Assembly: GCA_030620125.1 (NCBI GenBank)
Contig: JAUXFI010000141.1
Location: 1-5,567, forward strand
DNA from: Anaerolineae bacterium
GTDB taxonomy: Bacteria > Chloroflexota > Anaerolineae > B4-G1
Reading direction: 5' to 3'
DNA length: 5,567 nucleotides
Positions 1 to 5,524 of this stretch are shown here, piece after piece. The translations under genes and the position numbers were made by a program. Within the stretch, counting starts at the first letter, position 1. Each line of letters begins with the position of its first letter. The notes beneath the pieces were generated by a model. The model was given only the letters and a program-made list of their open reading frames with translations. It ran no database searches and was not told the DNA's origin.

Positions 1-533
1 GTATAGGCCATGGACTCGGAGGTATCTATCAGAAGAACCATGTTGAGCACCGCCGCCTCGGCCTCGGCATAGGCGTGCAGGATCACCTGGTCGTCCCACA
101 CCAGCTTTATAAAGGTCAGATCCACCGGCAATTCCGCCTCGATGCGCACCCGCTTGCGGGGCGGGTCGGGCGCGACGGAGCACAGGGCCTCACGGTGATG
201 AGACGAAGACGGATCGGAGTCGCACCACCAAAACTGGACATTCTGCACGCCAGGGAGCTGAAGCTGCAGGGCCTGATCGGCAGCGTCGTTGAGTTCCTGC
301 GCGTCACGTCCCTCCCGGTACTGGTTGACGGCGCTGACGGCGGCGGCGTCCACAGAGCGTCGCAGGTGGTCGTAGTGCACATAGATAAGGGCCGAGTCCA
401 CCGCGAGTCCCACCAGGGCCAGGATGCCCACGAAGCTAAAGACGAAGAGAATGAGGGCCTGCCCCTGCTGCCCCGTGGACAGTGAGGAGAACGACTTGAT
501 CCATCTTGTCACTCGTCTCATCTCATTCCTCAT
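1..533 (-). CDS. TadG-like pilus protein with N-terminal membrane anchor and von Willebrand A domain (partial, C-terminus beyond window)
   Basis: This is probably the TadG-type minor component of a Tad/Flp pilus, anchored in the membrane with its bulk outside the cell. Of 177 visible codons, residues about 25-45 form one hydrophobic span (QALILFVFSFVGILALVGLA) preceded by a basic N-terminus and GQQGQ. After it comes the AVDSALIYVHYDHLRRSVDAAAVSA stretch, split here as AVDSALIYVHYDHL and RRSVDAAAVSA, which is typical of TadE/TadG-like proteins where the helix leaves the membrane. Near the window edge, MVLLIDTSESM has D170, S172 and S174 in the DxSxS metal-site (MIDAS) motif that opens a von Willebrand A domain; the rest is cut off. 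The start is ATG at 533 because an ideal AAGGAGG (540-546) sits 6 nt upstream, and an ATG at 538 runs straight into a stop. It follows the TadE-like gene by 36 nt, so the two are co-transcribed. The membrane-plus-VWA layout fits TadG well; other VWA pilus or surface proteins are possible. Confidence 0.82.
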   Translation of the reverse strand, partial: MRNEMRRVTRWIKSFSSLSTGQQGQALILFVFSFVGILALVGLAVDSALIYVHYDHLRRSVDAAAVSAVNQYREGRDAQELNDAADQALQLQLPGVQNVQFWWCDSDPSSSHHREALCSVAPDPPRKRVRIEAELPVDLTFIKLVWDDQVILHAYAEAEAAVLNMVLLIDTSESMAY

Positions 534-539
534 CCCATT

Positions 540-546
540 CCTCCTT
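540..546 (-). promoter_or_regulatory. Shine-Dalgarno of the TadG-like gene
   Basis: AAGGAGG on the minus strand, 6 nt before ATG 533. It decides the start over the out-of-frame ATG at 538, which reads ATG-GGA-TGA. Confidence 0.8.
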
Positions 547-569
547 GGTGCGCCCACTGTCCCTCCTGT

Positions 570-1400
570 TCAGTCTGGCTCGGCAGCCGCGACGGGGAAG
601 ACGGTGTAGGGCCTGGTCTGGATCGGGTCCGCGATAAAGTCGCCAATCCTGAAAAAGCCGGTAAAGTGATGATGGGCGTGAAAGACCTCGACGATGACGA
701 AACCGGTGGCAGGGGCGCTGGGCAGCAGCCGGCTATTGATCTCGGCGTTAGCGAGCTGAGAAGTGCGCAGGCCGTAGAGCGACCAGCAGCGGCAGTTTGT
801 CGTGTCCGTGATGGTACAGGAAGGATTCGTGAAGCCGTCGTTGGCCCCCTGGAAATGGTATCCCTGGTCGGACGAATGGGCGTGGGTAGGGGTCAGCGGC
901 CAACGATGCGCGATTGTGCCGGTTGTGACGCCGATGACGGTGATGACGATGTCATCTCCCTCCGCCGGGTGGAGACCAGACATGGTGTACGTCGGCACGT
1001 TCTGGAAGGTGAGACAGGCCACCTCGTAATAAAAGTTGGTGGTCTCTCCATGCATGCAGATATCCAGAAACACATCGACCGGCATTGTTCCGCTGATCTC
1101 AGGCGGGCGCACGTCGGGGAAGGGGTCATCGGGGAACGAGTCCGCGTCCGGACCATCCCGCATGTCGAAAGGGTACTTGCTGGTCAGTTCCGGGTCCAGG
1201 TTGGCTCCGAAGCGCGCGCCCTCACGGCTGGCGTCGAGCAGGTTCATGTAGTCAATGGCATAAGCGCCAATCTCGACCATGCCCGCGATGAGGATGAGCA
1301 AGACAGGCAGAAACAACGCGAACTCTACTATGCTCTGACCACGGCTGGAGAAGGGACGCTCCGGCACTGTGGCTGTGGAAGACGCGCTCTCTTGCCTCAT
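570..1400 (-). CDS. TadE-like pseudopilin
   Basis: This is a 276-residue TadE-family protein, a minor pseudopilin of the Tad/Flp pilus machinery. Residues 20-49 carry the family signature RGQSIVEFALFLPVLLILIA followed by GMVEIGAYAI. The motif RG/QSIVEF places a Glu at +5 and an aromatic at +6 after Gly, the same pattern as the Flp pilin in this window, so processing by the same class of prepilin peptidase is plausible. Next comes the conserved LLDASREGARFGA stretch, then about 210 extracytoplasmic residues with five cysteines (115, 129, 195, 203, 205) and a His-rich FHAHHHF patch near residue 240. The C-terminus ends PYTVFPVAAAEPD. ATG 1400 is preferred over GTG 1403 because GAGG (1407-1410) lies 6 nt from the ATG but only 3 nt from the GTG. 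It is longer than simple TadE proteins. It heads a two-gene operon with the TadG-like gene, driven by the promoter at 1551-1578. Confidence 0.88.
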   Translation of the reverse strand: MRQESASSTATVPERPFSSRGQSIVEFALFLPVLLILIAGMVEIGAYAIDYMNLLDASREGARFGANLDPELTSKYPFDMRDGPDADSFPDDPFPDVRPPEISGTMPVDVFLDICMHGETTNFYYEVACLTFQNVPTYTMSGLHPAEGDDIVITVIGVTTGTIAHRWPLTPTHAHSSDQGYHFQGANDGFTNPSCTITDTTNCRCWSLYGLRTSQLANAEINSRLLPSAPATGFVIVEVFHAHHHFTGFFRIGDFIADPIQTRPYTVFPVAAAEPD

Positions 1401-1545
1401 CACTCACCTCTGGGTGTCCAGAGAAACACAAACCACCAAAGCCTGTTTCACTTTGGTCATCACCACTCTCCCACAGGTTCCAGCCACGCAACTGGTAACA
1501 CCTGATTTCCAACCCACGGGAGGATTGGCTCACATTCAGAACACT
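1401..1545 (-). other. Long 5' leader of the tadE-tadG transcript
   Basis: About 145 nt lie between the expected transcription start (near 1544) and ATG 1400. No small ORF with a ribosome site and no riboswitch class that I recognise is visible. It holds GAGGTGA (1404-1410), the ribosome site, and one extra copy of CCAGTTGC (minus strand, 1489-1496) that also occurs at the promoter. The length is inferred from the promoter position. Confidence 0.4.
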
Positions 1546-1550
1546 CTTCT

Positions 1551-1578
1551 ATTATATCATGCAATGGAATGTCTGCAA
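1551..1578 (-). promoter_or_regulatory. Sigma-70-type promoter of the tadE-tadG operon
   Basis: On the minus strand the -10 box is TATAAT (1551-1556), preceded by TGA, which makes an extended -10 (TGnTATAAT). A -35-like TTGCAG (1573-1578, four of six consensus bases) lies 16 nt upstream. A start near 1544 is expected. The promoter lies between the pilin terminator and the TadE-like gene, so it drives that operon independently of flp. The weak -35 with a shared upstream element suggests activator dependence. Confidence 0.72.
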
Positions 1579-1580
1579 CT

Positions 1581-1595
1581 GGTACCTTTGTACCA
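1581..1595 (-). promoter_or_regulatory. Putative activator site upstream of the tadE-tadG promoter
   Basis: Minus-strand TGGTACAAAG (1586-1595) is identical to the element upstream of the flp promoter and ends 29 nt before the TATAAT box, exactly as there. Here it forms a perfect inverted repeat, GGTAC-4 nt-GTACC (1581-1594), centred at about -43.5 from the expected start, next to the -35. This is where LuxR/NarL-type activators commonly bind. The protein that binds is not shown by the sequence. Confidence 0.55.
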
Positions 1596-1613
1596 TAGGG
1601 AGCAGTGAAGAAA

Positions 1614-1637
1614 GAGCCCCGCACATGTGCGGGGCTC
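1614..1637 (-). terminator. Intrinsic terminator of the flp pilin gene
   Basis: A perfect 24-bp palindrome with arms GAGCCCCGCA and TGCGGGGCTC around CATG. On the minus strand it is followed by TTTCTTC, giving a GC-rich stem with a U-rich tail. It starts 45 nt after the pilin stop codon and ends before the tadE promoter region, so it isolates the pilin transcript. On the plus strand no T-run follows, so it acts mainly on minus-strand transcription. Confidence 0.88.
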
Positions 1638-1682
1638 CGTTCGGCAGCGTAAGCCACCTGCATTGCTGCAGCGATCGTCGAA

Positions 1683-1829
1683 CTAGATGGCGTTCACAAT
1701 GTTGCTAAAGATGTTGCCGATAGCGGGGCCTAGCAACGCCAAAATCACGATCACCACAATGGCTACCAAAACAAGAATCAACGCGTACTCGACCAGCCCC
1801 TGACCTTCCTCGCGCGGTAAAAACAGCAT
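1683..1829 (-). CDS. flp: Flp-type (class IVb/Tad) major pilin precursor
   Basis: A 48-residue Flp/Fap-family pilin, the subunit that polymerises into the Tad pilus after cleavage at the membrane. The leader MLFLPREEG is short and ends in Gly9. Cleavage there gives a mature 39-residue peptide starting QGLVEYALIL, with Glu at +5 and Tyr at +6, the hallmark of Flp prepilins. Residues 12-33 form the single hydrophobic helix (LVEYALILVLVAIVVIVILALL is 22 residues, given here as LVEYALILVLV and AIVVIVILALL), and the tail GPAIGNIFSNIVNAI is typical. The start is ATG 1829, with GGAGG (1838-1842) 8 nt upstream inside a longer GGGAGGTGA. It has its own near-consensus promoter and a strong terminator, which fits a highly expressed, single-gene transcript. 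Length and sequence match the family well; the leader and helix resemble Chloroflexota Flp proteins. Confidence 0.93.
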   Translation of the reverse strand: MLFLPREEGQGLVEYALILVLVAIVVIVILALLGPAIGNIFSNIVNAI

Positions 1830-1864
1830 TTGTCTCACCTCCCTTCTTTCATAATATTGACTAC

Positions 1865-1893
1865 ATTATAGCCCATTCGCGCTTGTATGGCAA
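1865..1893 (-). promoter_or_regulatory. Sigma-70-type promoter of the flp pilin gene
   Basis: Minus-strand -35 TTGCCA (1888-1893, five of six consensus bases), a 17-nt spacer, and a perfect -10 TATAAT (1865-1870). The expected start is near 1858, giving a leader of about 30 nt before ATG 1829. It is the best promoter in the window, as expected for a major pilin. No terminator is visible between the kinase stop (1921) and this promoter, so read-through from the regulator operon could add to flp expression. Confidence 0.85.
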
Positions 1894-1895
1894 TA

Positions 1896-1909
1896 GGAAC
1901 TTTGTACCA
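1896..1909 (-). promoter_or_regulatory. Putative activator site upstream of the flp promoter
   Basis: Minus-strand TGGTACAAAG (1900-1909) is the same 10-mer found upstream of the tadE promoter, again 29 nt before TATAAT. It is part of an imperfect inverted repeat, GGTAC-AAA-GTTCC (1896-1908), with one mismatch between arms. It starts 11 nt after the kinase stop codon. Confidence 0.55.
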
Positions 1910-1920
1910 GTACTTTGCTT

Positions 1921-2970
1921 CTATTGGACAGGCAACTCAAAGCTGACCCTCGTCCCACGTCCCAGGCCACTATCGAATTGGATTTGTCCTCCCAGCATCT
2001 CTAGTCGCTCACGCATCGTCATCAGGCCCAACCGGTCCGCATCCGGCGAGACGAGATTGTCGGGGACTTCAAAACCGCTGCCGTTGTCCTCGACCGACAC
2101 GCGAACAAGTTCGTCCCCCACATCCAGGTTGATTTGAACGCTACTGGCGTGGCTGTACTCAACCGCGTTGTTGAGCAATTCCTGGACGATGCGGAAGACG
2201 GTCACTTCTTTGTGCGATGCCAACCGCCGTTCCTTGCCAGTAAACGTCAGGTGAGTGGGAACCCCGCTGTTGTCGGAGAAACTATCCACGTAGCGCCGGA
2301 GAGTAGGAACCAACCCCAGGTCATCGAGCATCATCGGGCGCAGGTTGAGGATGAATCCCTTGACCTTTTGAAAGGTCACCGCCACAGCATTCTTGAGACT
2401 GGCCAGCTCGGCCCGCGCCCGTTCGGGGTCGCTATCGGAAAGCCGCTCGCAGATCTCGGCCTGAAGAATGAGATTGGTCAGCATTTGAGCCGGGCCATCG
2501 TGCATCTGCCGGCTGAGCCGCTGCCGCTCCCGCTCCTGAGCCTCGATGGTACGGACGACGAGCGGCTGCGCAAAACCTTCTCCCTTTGAAACCTGAGGCT
2601 CATACTCAGCGAGGTTGGTGATCTCGAGCATGCCGCGAAGCAGGTCAAAGTAGCGCGCCATGTTACGCTGATCGCTCTGCAACTTTTCCAACTGGCCCCG
2701 CATGGTGAACAGCCGCTGCTGTGTATCCAGGACAGTCGTGTACGCCTCCTGAATATCCTCTCGTGGCACGGTGTCCAATGCCGCCTCAATCTGCCGCAGC
2801 CGGTTGGTCGCCTGCGTGTTGCGATGTGCCTGACGCTCTACCTCGGCAGTCGTCTGCTGAATCAACAGATCGATCTCTTTCAATTCGCGTTGGGCTTGAT
2901 CGTACTCTTTGCTGCAATCCTCCAAGAATTGTTCAAACGATGCAGTGCCGGCCTCGGTTGAAACAGCCAT
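1921..2970 (-). CDS. DegS-like soluble sensor histidine kinase (HisKA_3 type)
   Basis: A 349-residue cytoplasmic histidine kinase of the NarL/DegS class that should phosphorylate the response regulator encoded just upstream. There is no membrane segment. Residues about 10-115 are rich in Glu, Gln and Arg and probably form a coiled-coil DegS-type sensor region. The dimerisation/phosphoacceptor helix is around 143-175, with H157 in SRQMHDGPAQ. The ATPase domain follows: N-box QELLNNAVEYSHA (N267/N268), G1 motif DNGSGF (295-300), GLMTMRERL (315-323), and GRGT (337-340). All catalytic motifs are present, so it should be active. Start ATG 2970 has AAGGAG (2979-2984) 8 nt upstream. It lies 22 nt after the regulator's stop, giving a regulator-then-kinase operon. 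The signal sensed cannot be read from the sequence. Its position directly before the pilin genes suggests pilus or surface-lifestyle control. Confidence 0.9.
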   Translation of the reverse strand: MAVSTEAGTASFEQFLEDCSKEYDQAQRELKEIDLLIQQTTAEVERQAHRNTQATNRLRQIEAALDTVPREDIQEAYTTVLDTQQRLFTMRGQLEKLQSDQRNMARYFDLLRGMLEITNLAEYEPQVSKGEGFAQPLVVRTIEAQERERQRLSRQMHDGPAQMLTNLILQAEICERLSDSDPERARAELASLKNAVAVTFQKVKGFILNLRPMMLDDLGLVPTLRRYVDSFSDNSGVPTHLTFTGKERRLASHKEVTVFRIVQELLNNAVEYSHASSVQINLDVGDELVRVSVEDNGSGFEVPDNLVSPDADRLGLMTMRERLEMLGGQIQFDSGLGRGTRVSFELPVQ

Positions 2971-2992
2971 TTTCTTTGCTCCTTACTTTTCC

Positions 2993-3730
2993 TCACGAGC
3001 CGTCCGTAGCCCCGGGCAGAAAGTGCCGGGTCCGCCGCTTCTCCCGCTCGCGCAACGGCACCCAGCCACGCCGGAGAGCGTAGACCGCTGCCTGCGTGCG
3101 ATCCGCCACCCCCATCTTGCTCAAAACGGCGGTCATGTGATTCTTGACCGTCTGGTGGCTGATCCCCAGATGGTAGGCGATTTCCTTGTTGCTCATGCCT
3201 CGGACGACCAATTCCAGGATCTCCATCTCGCGGGGAGAGAGTGGGGAAAGGAAACGCGCGTCGTCATCGAACAATTCCCCCTCAAAGCGCCGAAACTTTT
3301 TCAGCAGCCAGTCACCCAGGCCCTTCTCGTCCAGCACGACGCCGCCGATGACATACTGCCCCTGGCTCACGTGATGGATGACGTCCACCAGTCGTTCGGG
3401 GCTGACGCCCTTGGCGTGGTAGGCCGACGCCCCAGCCCGGACTGCGTGGTAGACCTGCTCTTCGTCGTCGTAGGCAGTGAGCATGATCACGTTAATCTCG
3501 GGACAGAGTCCCTTGAGTTGGCGCGTGGCCTGCAAACCATTGAGGGTCGGCAGGTTGATGTCCATTAGCACCACGTCCGGCAGCAGTTCCTGCGCCAATT
3601 CAATCGCCTCGTGCCCATCGGTCGCTTCGCCGACGACGCAGAGGTCTTGGTGCGAAACCAGGACGTCTCGTAGCCCCTGACGAAAGACCGGATGGTCATC
3701 CACAATCATCACTTTGATCCTATCCGCCAT
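2993..3730 (-). CDS. NarL/DegU-family response regulator
   Basis: A 245-residue DNA-binding response regulator. The receiver domain (residues 5-121) has acidic pair D11/D12, phosphoacceptor D57 in VVLMDINLP, T85 in the LTAYDDEE loop and K107 in YHAKGVSPERL, so it is intact. A linker of about 40 residues leads to a LuxR-type helix-turn-helix (164-223: LSPREMEILELVVRGMSNKE, then IAYHLGISHQTVKNHMTAVL). A basic tail of about 20 residues (LREREKRRTRHF and on) extends past the usual end. Start ATG 3730 has GGGGAG (3739-3744) 8 nt upstream. It is followed by its kinase after 22 nt. Proteins of this family usually activate promoters by binding short inverted repeats. The inverted repeats at the flp and tadE promoters are candidate targets, which is inference. 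Confidence 0.92.
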   Translation of the reverse strand: MADRIKVMIVDDHPVFRQGLRDVLVSHQDLCVVGEATDGHEAIELAQELLPDVVLMDINLPTLNGLQATRQLKGLCPEINVIMLTAYDDEEQVYHAVRAGASAYHAKGVSPERLVDVIHHVSQGQYVIGGVVLDEKGLGDWLLKKFRRFEGELFDDDARFLSPLSPREMEILELVVRGMSNKEIAYHLGISHQTVKNHMTAVLSKMGVADRTQAAVYALRRGWVPLREREKRRTRHFLPGATDGS

Positions 3731-3773
3731 GCCTCACTCTCCCCAGGATATACCCTGCCTCACCTCTTGACCA

Positions 3774-3803
3774 AGTATACCACACGATGGGCAATAAGCG
3801 CAA
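3774..3803 (-). promoter_or_regulatory. Possible promoter of the response regulator-kinase operon
   Basis: In the 105-bp gap between the glycosyltransferase stop (3836) and ATG 3730, the minus strand has TATACT (3774-3779, five of six -10 bases) with a poor -35, TTGCGC (3798-3803), 18 nt upstream. The start would be near 3767. CCAGTTGC (3800-3807) overlaps the -35 here, as it does at the tadE promoter. No terminator for the upstream glycosyltransferase gene is visible, so co-transcription from upstream is also possible. Confidence 0.42.
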
Positions 3804-3835
3804 CTGGATCAACTCGTATGAAAACGCGGTTGACG

Positions 3836-5524
3836 TCACTGCTCGGCAGGAATGGGAACCTCTACAGGTTGATGCAGCGGCAGACCCATAAAGCCCTGAC
3901 TTGCGACATTCCCCCAGACTCTGTATGCGCCCACATTGGATTGTGCCCCTCCCACAGTGTACAGGATCACTCGTTCCTGGCCCTCTCCCCACGTCATCAC
4001 GGGTCGCAGTCGGGGATGGAATGTCTCCCTGGAATACAGTCCTGCCAACGGCGCTGGTCTGTTCTGATCCAGCAACACGTACCGCACGTCGTACCGTTCG
4101 GCCACTGCTAGCAGCGCCTCCACGTCCCCATGTGGCACGACGACGGCGGGGTGGTCGGTATGATACCAGAAAGCCGGGGGGTTGGCGACCATCACTGTTG
4201 CCCTCTCTGCCCCTTGTTGTACCAGCCATTGGGCGACCTCTACATAAACCGCGTCGGTGCCCCACCAAGCGGGCAGTCTCTCTACCGCCACGTAGGTGCT
4301 CAGAGTCACCGCCGCGAAAACCGCCGCTGCTGCGAAAACCGCCTGGGCCTGCCGCAGGTTCCAGCGTCGCCTCCGGCCCGCCCATCTCACCGCTGCCTCC
4401 AGCCCCTCGGCTCCAGCAGCAAACAGAAACGGCAACGCCGCCGCGCTGGCGTGAAAGAAGCCACCCCTCGGGCCAGGGAAGGTAAAGACGAGAGAATGAA
4501 AAAAGTAGATAAGAAACAAATAGATGAGGGCAAGGGTAAATGGAGGGCGGCGGCGCAGGCGGTAGAGGCCAATGAGGACAAAGGGGAACAGGAATACGAG
4601 ACAATCCTCGGCTAGAAAACGCTCCAGGTTGATCCCCAAGGCCCACAGCTTTGAACGCAGAATGTTCCCCCAGCCCCAGGCCAGGTAAGAGCGCCACGAA
4701 AGGTCGCAGCCGTAGCAGAACAGGTCATCGTAGTTGCGCAGCCAGATGGTACTGGTGCCCGCCGGGGAGAGGGGCGCGCCGATGAGAGAGAGATTGCGGA
4801 GAAACCAGGGGGCCATCACGAGAAGATAGCCGAGAATGACGAGCGTGAAACGTGAAACGTAATGCGTAATGCGTGTTGCGCGTAATGTATTACGTGACGG
4901 AGAAGGAAGCAGGGAAGCCAGGACGACTACGGGCAACAGCAGGATGCCATCGGCGCGGGTCAGGTGGGCCAGGCCGACCAGCAACCCGACCAGCAACCAG
5001 CGACCGGTATCCAATATCCAGTATCTAGTATCTGGTATCAAGGTTCCAGCCAGCCACAGCGCCAGACTCCCGAAAAGGGCGAAGGGGGCAAACGTCTCCG
5101 GCAGGGTCCAGTAGGGGAAGTAAAAGCCGCCAAAGATAGTGAGGAGGCCGGCGACCCAGGCGTGGCGGCGCTTCTCCGCAACCTGCCAGGCGACGGCGTA
5201 ACTGACGAGAGGGAGGAGAGCGGAAATAAGAGCAAAGGGAAATTGAAGCGCGAGAAAGGAGCCGGGGAAGAGAGCCGCGAAGGGAGCCGCCAGGAGGGAG
5301 GGGAGCGGCATCCAGTAAAGGAAACCAGGGTGGGGCAGGCCCGCCGGATCGTCCAGGTAGTTCCAGAGGAAAAGCTCACAGAGTCCGCCGCCCTGGGCTA
5401 GCCGTACCGCCCCAGCGGCGTAGTAGGCCGTGTCCATGTAACCGGGTCGTGGGATGAAGGCAGCCACGGCCAGTCGCACGGCCAGTGCCAGCAAGAACAG
5501 CCAAAGCAGATCGCGCCGCCTCAT
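3836..5524 (-). CDS. Multi-spanning GT-C/family-39-type membrane glycosyltransferase (dolichyl-phosphate-mannose mannosyltransferase/ArnT-like)
   Basis: A 562-residue integral membrane protein that probably moves a sugar from a polyprenyl-phosphate carrier onto an acceptor at the outer face of the membrane. Residues 5-25 are the first helix. The following loop has RPGYMDTAYY, with D31 in the position of the catalytic Asp of GT-C enzymes. About ten further hydrophobic segments run to residue 413 (for example 122-139, 142-160, 193-207, 227-244, 305-322, 328-348, 394-413), including the HLTRADG motif (187-193). Residues 418-562 form a soluble C-terminal domain with a Rossmann-like WLVQQGAERATVMVANPP pattern. 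Start ATG 5524 has GGAGG (5532-5536) 7 nt upstream. Two heptamer repeat arrays encode inter-helix linkers (residues 163-175 and 211-227). Donor and acceptor are unknown. Pilin or cell-envelope glycosylation is conceivable from location alone, but it precedes the regulators by only one 105-bp gap and may belong to an unrelated upstream operon. Confidence 0.8.
   Translation of the reverse strand: MRRRDLLWLFLLALAVRLAVAAFIPRPGYMDTAYYAAGAVRLAQGGGLCELFLWNYLDDPAGLPHPGFLYWMPLPSLLAAPFAALFPGSFLALQFPFALISALLPLVSYAVAWQVAEKRRHAWVAGLLTIFGGFYFPYWTLPETFAPFALFGSLALWLAGTLIPDTRYWILDTGRWLLVGLLVGLAHLTRADGILLLPVVVLASLLPSPSRNTLRATRITHYVSRFTLVILGYLLVMAPWFLRNLSLIGAPLSPAGTSTIWLRNYDDLFCYGCDLSWRSYLAWGWGNILRSKLWALGINLERFLAEDCLVFLFPFVLIGLYRLRRRPPFTLALIYLFLIYFFHSLVFTFPGPRGGFFHASAAALPFLFAAGAEGLEAAVRWAGRRRRWNLRQAQAVFAAAAVFAAVTLSTYVAVERLPAWWGTDAVYVEVAQWLVQQGAERATVMVANPPAFWYHTDHPAVVVPHGDVEALLAVAERYDVRYVLLDQNRPAPLAGLYSRETFHPRLRPVMTWGEGQERVILYTVGGAQSNVGAYRVWGNVASQGFMGLPLHQPVEVPIPAEQ
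4844..4887. repeat. Heptanucleotide repeat array inside the glycosyltransferase gene (CGTRAWR type)
   Basis: Plus-strand units CGTGAAA x2, CGTAATG x2, CGTGTTG, then a 2-nt CG interruption and CGTAATG. It is read in the coding frame as about RNTLRATRITHYVSRFT (residues 211-227), a polar linker between two hydrophobic segments. The unit and spacing are directly visible. I recall similar 7-bp arrays from Chloroflexota genomes. Confidence 0.8.
5006..5040. repeat. Heptanucleotide repeat array inside the glycosyltransferase gene (RGTATCY type)
   Basis: Five consecutive 7-bp units on the plus strand: GGTATCC, AATATCC, AGTATCT, AGTATCT, GGTATCA. Because 7 is not a multiple of 3, the frame rotates through the array; it encodes IPDTRYWILDTGR (residues 163-175) without a stop, between two hydrophobic segments. 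The unit differs from that of the other array. Confidence 0.85.

Noticed and set aside
666..1505. 279-codon open frame on the plus strand opposite the TadE-like gene
   Set aside because: It is antisense to a clear TadE coding sequence, has no recognisable domain, and reads through the tadE leader and regulatory region. It is a GC-rich shadow.
2134..3568. Plus-strand open frames opposite the kinase and regulator
   Set aside because: The minus-strand frames carry complete catalytic motifs; the plus-strand products show no family features.
3831..3838. TGACGTCA palindrome overlapping the glycosyltransferase stop codon
   Set aside because: Only 8 bp, with no second copy or promoter context; expected by chance and constrained by coding sequence.
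3720..4697. 325-codon minus-strand frame overlapping the glycosyltransferase and the regulator start
   Set aside because: Gly/Arg/Ser/Pro-rich low-complexity translation typical of an out-of-frame reading; the glycosyltransferase frame shows clear helices and motifs.
4975..4998. Perfect 12-bp tandem duplication (CGACCAGCAACC twice)
   Set aside because: It encodes LVGL-type repeats inside a transmembrane helix and is explained by low-complexity hydrophobic coding; not related to the heptamer arrays.
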